Notes under the pieces: model-generated
The model's input: the letters and a program-made list of their open reading frames with translations, nothing else
The model's database searches: none
What the model was told of the DNA's origin: nothing
Translations under genes and position numbers: made by a program
Shown: positions 9,459 to 17,299 of the stretch, piece after piece
Position numbering within the stretch: the first letter of the stretch is position 1
How the letters are laid out: the number at the start of each line of letters is the position of its first letter
Source of the DNA: Clostridiales bacterium UBA4698
Lineage (GTDB): Bacteria; Bacillota; Clostridia; TANB77; UBA1234
DNA length: 64,000 nt
Assembly: GCA_002404755.1 (NCBI GenBank)
Contig: DHKI01000007.1
Span: forward strand, 1 to 64,000
Direction: 5' to 3'

Positions 9459-9570
9459 TTGTATAATAGTAGAAATGTGAGTGTTTTATTGTGATATTGC
9501 ATATATGTTAAAATACGACTATTACAATAAAATATTGTATATTTATATAAGGATGAAAGGAAATGATTAA

Positions 9571-10269
9571 ATGGATTATCATTATGCACATGAATACCTT
9601 GTCGGTTATAGTGATGTAGACAAAAATAACAAAATGAAATTGTCAAGAATAGTGGATTTACTTCAAGATGTTGCAACTTGGCATTCAAAAACAGTCGGAT
9701 ATGGAACAGCTGAAATGAAAGAACTAAAACTTGGTTGGCTGGCATTAGCGTGGAGAATAAAAATCTTAAGATATCCAGAAGCAGATGAATACATAGAAAT
9801 AAGAACATGGAGCAAAAAGCCAAAAGGACTTCATGCATATAGAGGCTTTGAGATAATAAACAAAAATGGAGAGAAACTTGTTTTAGTAGAATCTAGTTGG
9901 GTTTTGTATGATTTAGTAAATAGAAAACCAATAAAGATGACACCGGAAATGTCGGATGGTTACGGTGTAATTGAAAGAGATGCAATAGAAGAGGGAATAT
10001 CTAAAATAAGACCAGAAAAAATAGATGGCGAAACACTAGAAATATTAGTTTCAAAAAGAGATATAGATACAAACAATCATGTGAATAATGCAAGATATCT
10101 CGATTTCTTCGAGGAAATATTGCCGGAAAATAAAGAAGTGAAAGAAATAGAAGTACAATATAGAAATCAAACTATGCTTGGAGAAAAACTGCTTTTAACA
10201 TTCGATGGCACAACATGTACAATGCAAAATGAAAACGGCGAAATAAATGTTATTGTGAAAATATTATAA
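9571..10269 (+). CDS. Acyl-ACP thioesterase
   Basis: A 232-residue double hot-dog protein that hydrolyses acyl-ACP to release fatty acids and sets chain length. The N-terminal domain has YSDVDKNNKMKLSRIVDLLQD and WHSKTVGYG. The second domain has DIDTNNHVNNARYLDF near residue 168, where the Asn and His match the catalytic positions of the FatA/FatB-like family. The start follows AAAGGAAATG. It is a single-gene unit. Confidence 0.9.
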   Translation: MDYHYAHEYLVGYSDVDKNNKMKLSRIVDLLQDVATWHSKTVGYGTAEMKELKLGWLALAWRIKILRYPEADEYIEIRTWSKKPKGLHAYRGFEIINKNGEKLVLVESSWVLYDLVNRKPIKMTPEMSDGYGVIERDAIEEGISKIRPEKIDGETLEILVSKRDIDTNNHVNNARYLDFFEEILPENKEVKEIEVQYRNQTMLGEKLLLTFDGTTCTMQNENGEINVIVKIL

Positions 10270-10286
10270 TTGGTGCACACAACCAA
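10266..10286 (+). repeat. Tail fragment of the intergenic repeat family (copy E)
   Basis: ATAATTGGTGCACACAACCA matches the 3' tail of copies A and B but lacks the hairpin. It overlaps the stop codon of the thioesterase gene. Confidence 0.45.
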
Positions 10287-10290
10287 AGCA

Positions 10291-10327
10291 AAAAGGACAT
10301 GCTCAAACGAAAGCATGTCCTTTTTTA
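10291..10327 (+). terminator. Terminator after the thioesterase gene
   Basis: AAGGACATGCT and AGCATGTCCTT form an 11-bp perfect stem followed by six T residues. Confidence 0.85.
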
Positions 10328-10423
10328 ACGAAAAACCTGAAATAAAAATATTGAAAAAATAGTATATTTTCTGTAATATTTTAAATGGTGTAAGCTCTTA
10401 TATATAAGAAAGGGGGAGAGTTT

Positions 10424-10915
10424 GTGCAAAGCATCGAAGAAGTGTATGTGCAGTATTTTAAGATTGTGTATAAATATTTGCTTTATTTATCTAAAGGAAA
10501 TGAGTCAGTAAGTGAAGAAATTACATCAGAAACATTTGCTATAGCAGTAGAAAAGATAAATACATTCAAAGGAAAATGCAAAATCTCAGTATGGCTTTGT
10601 CAAATAGCTAAATTTCTATATTATAAAGAGGTAAAAAGAAACAACAAAATTAAATTTGAGGATATAAATGAAATATGCCAAAGCGAAAAATTTGAAGATA
10701 ATTTAATTGAGTTAGAAGATAAAAGAAAGGTGTTTAAAGATATAGAAACTTTAGATAAAGACACAAAAAATGTTATATACATGAGAGTAATAGGCAACTT
10801 CACTTTTGAAGAGATTGCTAAAATTACAGGAAAAACTGCAAATTGGGCAAGAGTTAAATATTTCAGAGGAAAAGAAAAATTAAAGGAGGGGAATAGAGAT
10901 GAAGAAAGAATGTGA
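10424..10915 (+). CDS. ECF-type RNA polymerase sigma factor
   Basis: A 163-residue sigma-70 family protein starting with GTG behind AGGGGGAGAG. Region 2 is at residues 10-70 (helices around EITSETFAIAVEKINTFKGKC, ending in WLCQIAKF), and region 4 is at about 105-155 (TLDKDTKNVIYMRVIGNFTFEEIAKITG). It overlaps the next gene by 17 bases. That partner has a zinc anti-sigma motif, so the pair is a classical ECF sigma/anti-sigma unit, probably autoregulated. Confidence 0.88.
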   Translation: MQSIEEVYVQYFKIVYKYLLYLSKGNESVSEEITSETFAIAVEKINTFKGKCKISVWLCQIAKFLYYKEVKRNNKIKFEDINEICQSEKFEDNLIELEDKRKVFKDIETLDKDTKNVIYMRVIGNFTFEEIAKITGKTANWARVKYFRGKEKLKEGNRDEERM

Positions 10916-12044
10916 AATTATAGAAGATTTGTTACTTGGCTATAGCGATGGAACCCTAAACGCCGAATCTAAAAAGATGGTAGAAGAGCATTTAAAAGAG
11001 TGTGATGAGTGTAAGAAAAAATTAGAAGAAATCAAAAAAGAAAATGAAAGTACGAATGATGAGGTAAAGGCTTTAAAGTATTTTAAAAAGTTTAGAAGAA
11101 AAAATATATTAAGGACATTTCTTATTATCATTGGAATTTTTATATTGATTATATTAGGAATGTATCTAAGAAAAGTTTTAATAATATCTAAGATACAAAG
11201 AAAAGTCGAAGAACTATATAGCAGAAATAACATATATAGTGAACAAATATCGCTAATGGGCGACGGAAAGACATCTGTCTTTGAAAAATACTATAAAGAT
11301 AGAAAAATTAAAGATGTAACAACATTTTATAGTGATAGCGGAGAATTTGTTTTTATGACAAATTATAGCGACTTAGATAAGAAAAATACAGTAAAAATCA
11401 CTAATTATACCAACACATATGAAATCGAAGAAAATAAAAAAATTAACGAAACAACATCAAAAACAATTTATCTAGATTTATATGATGCACTTTTAACATC
11501 AAAGTTTGAACTTGCATTTGCGATGAATATTGATGTGATAGAAAATGAATGGGGCAAATATTATGTTTTTACAGATGTCCAAGATAAGGCTAAAGAAAAT
11601 GAGTTTTGGATAGATGTCGAAACTTTACTACCATCAAGGCGTGTCGAAAAAGAATCTAAAATAAGCTTTTATAATAATACCAAAGTTGTAAAAGAAATTT
11701 CAGACCAAATAACACTATATAACTATTCTTTTGACACTGTTACGGATGATGATGTAAAACTAGATTTAACAAATGTGAAAAAACTAGAAGTGCAAAAAAC
11801 ACTTTCACCATTTGGCTTTGCAGGCTCATCACTACATAAAGTAGAGCTATGGACAAATGGAGATGTATATGTAATAGTATATGATGGAAGCGGAATAGAA
11901 GAAAACAGCACTAGAACACTAATAATGAGAAATGTAGAAGACATAGAAGAGAATAGATCAGAAGATAGGTTTGGTAGCATAATAATAAAAGGCGGAGAAA
12001 AAGTATCTAGTGGTGAAGAATATGATTGGATAGATTATGAATAA
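10899..12044 (+). CDS. Membrane anti-sigma factor with zinc-binding domain
   Basis: A 381-residue protein. The N-terminus carries the anti-sigma zinc motif HLKECDECKKK (HxxxCxxC, residues 29-36), followed by a membrane helix (TFLIIIGIFILIILGMYL, about residues 72-90) and a roughly 290-residue outer domain of unknown fold that could sense signals. AAAGGAGGGG upstream is inside the sigma gene. In this family the domain holds the sigma factor at the membrane until the anti-sigma is cleaved or changes shape. Confidence 0.85.
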   Translation: MKKECEIIEDLLLGYSDGTLNAESKKMVEEHLKECDECKKKLEEIKKENESTNDEVKALKYFKKFRRKNILRTFLIIIGIFILIILGMYLRKVLIISKIQRKVEELYSRNNIYSEQISLMGDGKTSVFEKYYKDRKIKDVTTFYSDSGEFVFMTNYSDLDKKNTVKITNYTNTYEIEENKKINETTSKTIYLDLYDALLTSKFELAFAMNIDVIENEWGKYYVFTDVQDKAKENEFWIDVETLLPSRRVEKESKISFYNNTKVVKEISDQITLYNYSFDTVTDDDVKLDLTNVKKLEVQKTLSPFGFAGSSLHKVELWTNGDVYVIVYDGSGIEENSTRTLIMRNVEDIEENRSEDRFGSIIIKGGEKVSSGEEYDWIDYE

Positions 12045-12107
12045 TTGCTTATTTTAACTTGAATTTACACATAAGTAGTGTTTAAAAGAATATAATTTTA
12101 ATTAGTA

Positions 12108-12144
12108 AAAGCGCATACTTTATAATAAAGTGATGCGCTTTTTG
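12108..12144 (+). terminator. Terminator of the sigma/anti-sigma operon
   Basis: AAAAGCGCATACTTTATAA pairs with TTATAAAGTGATGCGCTTTT, and a T-rich tail follows. Confidence 0.8.
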
Positions 12145-12227
12145 TAACACAAAAAATTGTACAACATTACTAATTTTATGAATTAACTACCTTTTGTTAA
12201 ACTATTATTATATAATAATGCGTGAAA

Positions 12228-12366
12228 ACGGTAGTGTAAACTAGTTCATGAAAATGTAAAGCATGCTGAAAGAATGTAGAGGAGCTTAGGTGTGCTCCAT
12301 AAAGACTAATTGCTAACAGTACAATAAAATTGAAAAAATATTATAATTAGTATACACAACCAATAA
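12228..12366 (+). repeat. Intergenic hairpin repeat, copy B
   Basis: Same block order as copy A: CGGTAGTGTAAA start, hairpin GGAGCTTAGGTGTGCTCC at 12281-12298, CATAAAGACTAATTG, then the TACACAACCA tail. It ends 5 bases before the ribosome-binding site of the next gene. It differs from copy A by scattered substitutions, so it is an old family rather than a fresh duplication. Confidence 0.7.
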
Positions 12367-12384
12367 AATATGGGGAGGTTTTAT

Positions 12385-13095
12385 ATGAAAAAAATATTTG
12401 TATCGCTTTTTGTTATTTGTGGCTGTCTGATTTGTACAAATGCTTATGCAATAAAATCTAGCGAAGTTGGACTATATGTAAAAAGAAATGATAGTTATAC
12501 TAAAGATGGAAAATATGCGATGAGTTTTAAAATGACAAATAATAGTTCAGATAATGAATACTATGTTGAGCCATATGTTATTAACTCTTCTGGAAAAAAA
12601 GTTTTTACTTGGAAAGGTACTAAATTAAATAAAAATGATGTATTAAACAAAAATTATTTAGCAAAGTACTCGAAGCTTCCTAGTGGGAAATACACATTCG
12701 TGCTTAACTTAATAAGCGGTTATACGGCTGAATATGCGGGACCTTATAGAAAGTTCACATGGAAGTACACAGTAAATCATAATGCGAGCAAGTTATCATT
12801 TGGTTCAACAAGTTACAAGTATGACACAAATGGTAATAAAGCTATTGTCTTTAATGTAGATTATTCGAATTTAAAAGGCAAAAAGGGAACAATTGAGATA
12901 TATAATGAATATTCGGAACTAGTATATAAACATACAGGACCTGCTAGAAATACAAATAAAGAAACAGGTTGGTTCAAGTGGAATTTTTATCCGAGCAAAG
13001 GTGGTCTTAAATGTGAATCTGGTAACTACACTGTAAAAATTTCGTGTGATGGAGCAACACCAATTCAAAAAAATTATTATCTTAACATAGATTAA
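12385..13095 (+). CDS. Exported protein with two beta-sandwich-like repeats
   Basis: A 236-residue protein with a signal peptide (MKKIFVSLFVICGCLICTNAY, cleavage expected near residue 21). The start at 12385 follows GGGGAGG; the upstream in-frame ATG overlaps that site. The mature part has two halves of about 105 residues, each with a KYAMSFKM/KAIVFNVD strand and a closing SGKYTFVLNL/SGNYTVKISC strand, suggesting two tandem Ig-like domains. Function is unknown; it is probably a secreted or wall-associated protein. Confidence 0.65.
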   Translation: MKKIFVSLFVICGCLICTNAYAIKSSEVGLYVKRNDSYTKDGKYAMSFKMTNNSSDNEYYVEPYVINSSGKKVFTWKGTKLNKNDVLNKNYLAKYSKLPSGKYTFVLNLISGYTAEYAGPYRKFTWKYTVNHNASKLSFGSTSYKYDTNGNKAIVFNVDYSNLKGKKGTIEIYNEYSELVYKHTGPARNTNKETGWFKWNFYPSKGGLKCESGNYTVKISCDGATPIQKNYYLNID

Positions 13096-13096
13096 T

Positions 13097-13203
13097 TTAT
13101 GAAAAAGACAAAATATGTTGCCAAAAATGTAGCGGAGCACATCGTGCTCCATAAAAACTAACTGATAGCAGTACACTAAAATAAAAAGATATAATTAGTG
13201 AAC
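13097..13203 (+). repeat. Intergenic hairpin repeat, copy C
   Basis: The hairpin GGAGCACATCGTGCTCC (13134-13150) has a perfect 7-bp stem with a 3-base loop. Flanking CATAAAAACTAACTG and GCAGTACAC match copies A and B. The compensated stem bases compared with the other copies support RNA pairing. Confidence 0.65.
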
Positions 13204-13230
13204 GCTATTCATATACGAGGAGAAGAAAAT

Positions 13231-14268
13231 ATGAAAAAGATATTAAAAGTTTTAATGTTATCTTTGCTAATTATCATCGGTTGTGTAGGATGTTCAAATA
13301 ATCCACAAGAGCCACTAGAATTAAATGATGCATGGAAAGATGCTTTAGGTTCTTATTCAAGAGAAGAAAACTCAGAATATAGCAATGGTGTTCTAAATAT
13401 GAAGTATTTAGGAGATAATGCTGTCATGGCCGAGATAAAACTTATGGAGGGTAGCGAGTCAGAAGAAAATGCAATTCAAACAGTGATTTCAGGAATTATA
13501 ACTACAGATAATAACTTAGGAATAATTACATATCAAAATGGTTCAAGTGTCAATTTTGAAATATCGGATGATTTAAAATTTGTTCGAATTACACATGATG
13601 GAGAATTTGAAATTTCACCTGATGGAAAGTATAACTTTATAGAAGAGGGAATAGAAGTTTCGGATGAATCTGCAGTAACGATTTTAAACTATTTACCTAA
13701 AGAAGTAACAAAAATAGAAGAGGGATATGTAATAAATCCACCAGAAAGTTTAGTAGGAGAGTGGTTTTATCCAGTAAATGTTACGAATGGTGACTCGGTC
13801 GTTTCAAGCTTTATAATAGCAAAAGATATGAGCTCAGTTTATAATGTGGATGGTGAGCCAGCATTAATATATGGCTCAGCTAAAAGCATGATGGAGGCTC
13901 AAACATATTCATATTCGGATTTTGAAGATGATGGAGCTAGTGAAAACATAGAAGATGGCGAAGAATTAACAGATAATGAAACAACATTCGATGAACCTAT
14001 TTCAATAGTTTCGGTAGAAAGTGAAAATGGAACAATCTACGAAGTAGGTACTACAGGAAAATTAGTTGCAAAATTACCATGGGATTTGCCATATGAAATA
14101 AAAGCAACATCAAATGATGATTCAATCGCGAAAATCGAAGGTGATCAAATAATAGCAGTATCTGAAGGCGAAACAAGTATAACGGGAAAAATAATAATAA
14201 ACGATGCAGAAAAAGAATTTACACTTGATGTTTTGGTGGTAAACGAAAGTGATGAGGATTTTGAATAA
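13231..14268 (+). CDS. Lipoprotein with C-terminal Big_2-like domain
   Basis: A 345-residue protein with a lipoprotein signal (MKKILKVLMLSLLIIIGCVGC, lipid-modified Cys probably residue 21). The ATG at 13231 follows GAGGAGAAG. The mid-region is acidic. The last 80 residues (EVGTTGKLVAKLP ... IAKIEGDQIIAVSEGETSI) match bacterial Ig-like group 2 domains. It is anchored outside the membrane; the role is unknown. Confidence 0.7.
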   Translation: MKKILKVLMLSLLIIIGCVGCSNNPQEPLELNDAWKDALGSYSREENSEYSNGVLNMKYLGDNAVMAEIKLMEGSESEENAIQTVISGIITTDNNLGIITYQNGSSVNFEISDDLKFVRITHDGEFEISPDGKYNFIEEGIEVSDESAVTILNYLPKEVTKIEEGYVINPPESLVGEWFYPVNVTNGDSVVSSFIIAKDMSSVYNVDGEPALIYGSAKSMMEAQTYSYSDFEDDGASENIEDGEELTDNETTFDEPISIVSVESENGTIYEVGTTGKLVAKLPWDLPYEIKATSNDDSIAKIEGDQIIAVSEGETSITGKIIINDAEKEFTLDVLVVNESDEDFE

Positions 14269-14299
14269 TTATACAAAGAGAAAAACAGAATAATATTGA

Positions 14300-14323
14300 T
14301 TGTATCACTGTATCGTGATACAA
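14300..14323. promoter_or_regulatory. Palindromic operator candidate before the DUF2442 gene
   Basis: TTGTATCAC and GTGATACAA are perfect 9-base inverted arms around a 6-base spacer, 22 bases upstream of the start codon. No T-run follows, so an operator is more likely than a terminator. The downstream protein has an HTH-like segment and could bind here. Confidence 0.5.
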
Positions 14324-14345
14324 TGCGAAAAAGGAGGGACCATTT

Positions 14346-14822
14346 ATGTTTCATAAGGTAAAAAGTGTAACGGCACTTAAAGACTATAAATTATCTGTCC
14401 AGTTTTCGGAAGGTATTACGAAAATATATGATGTCAAACCGCTATTAGAAAAGAATGCAATTTTCAATGGCTTGAAAAATGAAGACCTATTTCATGAAGT
14501 TAAAGTTGATGTTGGAGGATACGGAATTATTTGGAATGACGACATAGATATATCATGTGATGAGTTGTTTGAAAATGAAAAGCAAGTAAAAACACCATTT
14601 GATGGTTTAATGGCTTTTAGTGATGCTACTTTGATTTGGGGGTTAAATGAAAGTACACTTAGAAAAGCAATAGCATATGGTAAATTAGTTAATGGTGTTG
14701 ATGTATGTAAGTATGGTAAGCAATGGATTGTTTCAATTAAGGCTATGGAAAGAGAATATGGAATATCCTCTTATACTGTATATTGTTCAAGAAAACAACA
14801 TAAAAAAAGTATTCAAATCTAA
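14346..14822 (+). CDS. DUF2442 antitoxin-like protein with HTH segment
   Basis: A 158-residue protein. Residues 1-80 (KVKSVTALKDYKLSVQFSEG) match the DUF2442 family, which often pairs with DUF4160 in toxin-antitoxin-like loci. Residues 100-140 (LIWGLNESTLRKAIAYGKLV) look like a helix-turn-helix that usually accompanies this family. The C-terminal ten residues diverge (CSRKQHKKSIQI) and run into a fragment of another gene, so the end may have been altered by a deletion. A strong AGGAGGG site precedes the start. No DUF4160 partner is seen. Confidence 0.7.
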   Translation: MFHKVKSVTALKDYKLSVQFSEGITKIYDVKPLLEKNAIFNGLKNEDLFHEVKVDVGGYGIIWNDDIDISCDELFENEKQVKTPFDGLMAFSDATLIWGLNESTLRKAIAYGKLVNGVDVCKYGKQWIVSIKAMEREYGISSYTVYCSRKQHKKSIQI

Positions 14823-15048
14823 TAAAATAGTTCAAAATATAGATGTGCATTACGAATTCTACAAAGACTATTTAATAGAAAAAAATGAAAATGGCGAAAT
14901 GAAAGTTGAATATTCAAAGTTAGATGAAATAATTGAAACAAAAACAAATTTTTATTTAATGATTGCCAAAAATCAAGGTTATATGATTTCAAAAGCAGAT
15001 ATGCCAAGTGGATTGGATGAATTTATTAAAAAAATGAGGAAAGCATAG
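14821..15048 (+). pseudogene. 3' fragment of a YcxB-like membrane protein gene
   Basis: The open frame here encodes a segment (VHYEFYKDYLIEKNENG, YSKLDEIIETKTNFYL, ISKADM) resembling the cytoplasmic C-terminal YcxB-like domain. The N-terminal membrane part that normally precedes it is missing and is replaced by the out-of-frame end of the DUF2442 gene. It has no own ribosome-binding site. A deletion fusing two genes is the simplest reading. Confidence 0.5.
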
Positions 15049-15232
15049 AAGTTATAAGCTGATAGAGAAGTTGAAATTTATTAGAAACAAAGAAGAAATA
15101 TTGAAATGATATTAATTTCAGGGACTATATAATTGTGATTTGTTGAATTATAAAAATAATATATGATATAATCGCGTTGTGAAAAGTCTGATGGTAAAAT
15201 TATAAGTTATAAAAAGAAGGTGATGATACAAA

Positions 15233-16085
15233 GTGGATAAGAAAATTATGACAGTTATGAATGTTAATGAAAACGACATTAGGGTGATGCGAATAGATGA
15301 TGAAGATTACATCTCCTTGACGGATTTAGCTAAATATAAAAATCCAAAAGACCCATCTGACGTTATAAAACAATGGTTAAGTAACTATGATACAGTGGAA
15401 TTTTTGGGATTATGGGAAGAACTAAGCAATGAAAATTTTAATTCGGCGGAATTCAGCCGAATTAAAATTGAAGCACCAAAAAAATCTTTTACAATGACAC
15501 CTAGTCAATGGTGTACAAAAGTAAATGCAAAAGGAATTACTTTTAGTAAAGGAAAATATAGCATAGGAACTTTTGCACATTCGGATATTGCATTAGAATT
15601 TGCTTCATGGATTGATAATTTGTTTAAATTATATTTAATTAAAGAATTTAAAAGGTTGAAATATAAAGAAAGTTATCAAGAAAAAATTGAATGGTCAGTT
15701 AGAAGAAGCTTATCAAAAACAAATTATAGAATACATACGGATAGCATAAAAGAAAATATAGTGCCATTATTAACTGATAAACAAAAACAATTTGTTTATG
15801 CAAATGAAGCGGATGTGATAAACGTAGCCTTATTTGGAATGACTGCTAAAGAATGGAGAGAAAAAAATCCAAATATAGATGGTAATATTAGAGATTATAC
15901 AGATATTTTACATCTCATTGTGTTAAGTAATTTAGAAGTTTTAAATGCAAGTATGATTGAAAATAATATAAGTCAAAGTCAGCGAATACAGAAGAGAATT
16001 AGAATTATTGTCAAATGATAAAAATATTATAGGTATTCAAAATTTAGATAATCAAGAAAATCCGAAATTGATTGATGAAAAATAA
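15233..16085 (+). pseudogene. KilA-N domain protein, frameshifted near the C-terminus
   Basis: The first frame (15233-16018, 261 codons, GTG start) encodes a KilA-N DNA-binding domain (ISLTDLAKYKNPKDPSDVIKQWL, residues 25-115) and a helical region typical of phage-derived KilA-N proteins. From about 15981-15996 the coding signal moves to the next frame, which continues as ELELLSNDKNIIGIQNLD and stops at 16085. The shifted tail reads as a natural end, so a 1-base indel is likely. The 261-residue product may still work, since the domain is intact. Confidence 0.6.
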
Positions 16086-16142
16086 GCATATAATGAATGC
16101 AAAAGATGTAGTTGAAAGCAATCATGGTAAGGAAGTGAAAAA

Positions 16143-16409
16143 ATGTTTAAATTGCATTCAAGTTTTGAGCCAACAGGCGACCAGCCACAGGCTATTGATA
16201 AATTAGTTGAAGGAATAAATAAGGGCGATAAATATCAAACGCTTTTAGGTGTTACAGGTTCAGGTAAAACATTTACCATGGCGAATATTATTCAAAAGGT
16301 TCAAAAGCCAACACTTATATTAGCACATAATAAGACATTAGCCGGACAGTTGTATAGCGAGTTTAAAGAATTCTTCCCGGAGAATGCTGTTGAATATTTT
16401 GTATCTTAG
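16143..16409 (+). pseudogene. uvrB: Displaced host 5' end of uvrB
   Basis: These 88 codons encode the UvrB N-terminus with PTGDQPQAI and the Walker A GVTGSGKT (near residues 38-45), and end at VEYFVS plus a stop formed by foreign sequence at 16407-16409. The rest of the gene is 46 kb away. The ribosome-binding context GGTAAGGAAGTG is shared with the complete copy at 62310. This is the uvrB start cut off by element insertion; a stable product is unlikely to be functional, lacking all helicase motifs after Walker A. Confidence 0.9.
16395..16402. other. attL core of the ICE
   Basis: The 8-base TATTTTGT is the last exact identity between the left uvrB stub and the full uvrB (62562-62569). To its right, the left junction diverges into element sequence. 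It lies in the codons for the highly conserved [10 protein letters not shown] segment of UvrB. The true crossover could extend a few bases on either side. Confidence 0.7.
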
Positions 16410-16558
16410 TATTGTTATGTAAAAATATGGATACTGATTAGTGTTAAACAATACCTCTCAATACCTATTGATTTCAAGAAAAATTGAGGTTGAAGAAAAA
16501 ATAACATCGTTTAAAATTACTTAAAATTCTTTAATATTATTTTTAATTTGTGACCTTG

Positions 16559-16578
16559 ATTCGTTCCCATTCGTTCCC
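16559..16578 (+). repeat. Left-end integrase arm-site candidates (two direct repeats)
   Basis: Two abutting copies of ATTCGTTCCC lie at 16559-16568 and 16569-16578. The same 10-mer occurs four more times near the right end. The preceding AATTTGTGAC is also shared with 62181-62188. This is typical of arm-type binding sites at both ends of an element. Confidence 0.6.
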
Positions 16579-16606
16579 AAAGTTTTTTACAACTGAAAGG
16601 AGAAAA

Positions 16607-17242
16607 ATGGGGAATTTAATAATAAATATGTTATTAGTGTTTCAAATGATAATTGGAAGTACTAATATTGATATAGAGAACTTAACTTTTTATGAGCTGG
16701 GTTCTTTTTTTGATGTATCAAATTTATATATAACTGAAATAAATGATGGAATTGAATGTGTGTATGACCAAAATGAGTTAAGTTCAAAAGAAATTGTAGT
16801 AGAAATATTAAAAGAAGTACCCAAAGAATTGAAAATGGTAGTAAAACAGATTTGTATATATCAAGAATTAAATGGTAATGTGGCAGGAGTTGCTAAAGAT
16901 GAACAAATTGAATTATATAATTTGGAACAATATGATAAAGAAACTCAGAAATATATTGTTTATCACGAAATAGCACATTTGTGGGGACGAAAATTGATGC
17001 AATATAAAGTGCTAGATTATCATTATACAGATTATTCAGAGGCAGTAAGAAAAGATAATAACTATATTTCAAGCTATTCAAAGAAATATATTATTGAAAA
17101 AAATAATTATTCTGAAGATTTTGCAGATAGTGTTGCAAAGTACTTAATTAGCAATAAAAAGCTATCTAAAAAGTATTCAAATAGACAAGCATATATTGAG
17201 CAAATGCTTGATATAAGCGAGGGTGGACTTGGTAAAACCTAA
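16607..17242 (+). CDS. Predicted secreted zinc metallopeptidase
   Basis: A 211-residue protein starting at the ATG behind AAAGGAG. The N-terminal 17 residues are hydrophobic (IINMLLVFQMIIGS), a probable signal or anchor. The motif YHEIAHLWG gives HExxH near residue 120, and a downstream EDFADSVAKYL near residue 167 could supply the third zinc ligand, as in gluzincins such as the anthrax-lethal-factor-like group. It is the first gene inside the left end of the ICE, unlinked to the conjugation operon. It could help in cell-surface remodelling or be cargo; the target is unknown. Confidence 0.6.
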   Translation: MGNLIINMLLVFQMIIGSTNIDIENLTFYELGSFFDVSNLYITEINDGIECVYDQNELSSKEIVVEILKEVPKELKMVVKQICIYQELNGNVAGVAKDEQIELYNLEQYDKETQKYIVYHEIAHLWGRKLMQYKVLDYHYTDYSEAVRKDNNYISSYSKKYIIEKNNYSEDFADSVAKYLISNKKLSKKYSNRQAYIEQMLDISEGGLGKT

Positions 17243-17299
17243 TGGTATATCATTAAAGTGTAAAAAGTACATTGAAAACTTAATAAGGAGGGAGAGAGT

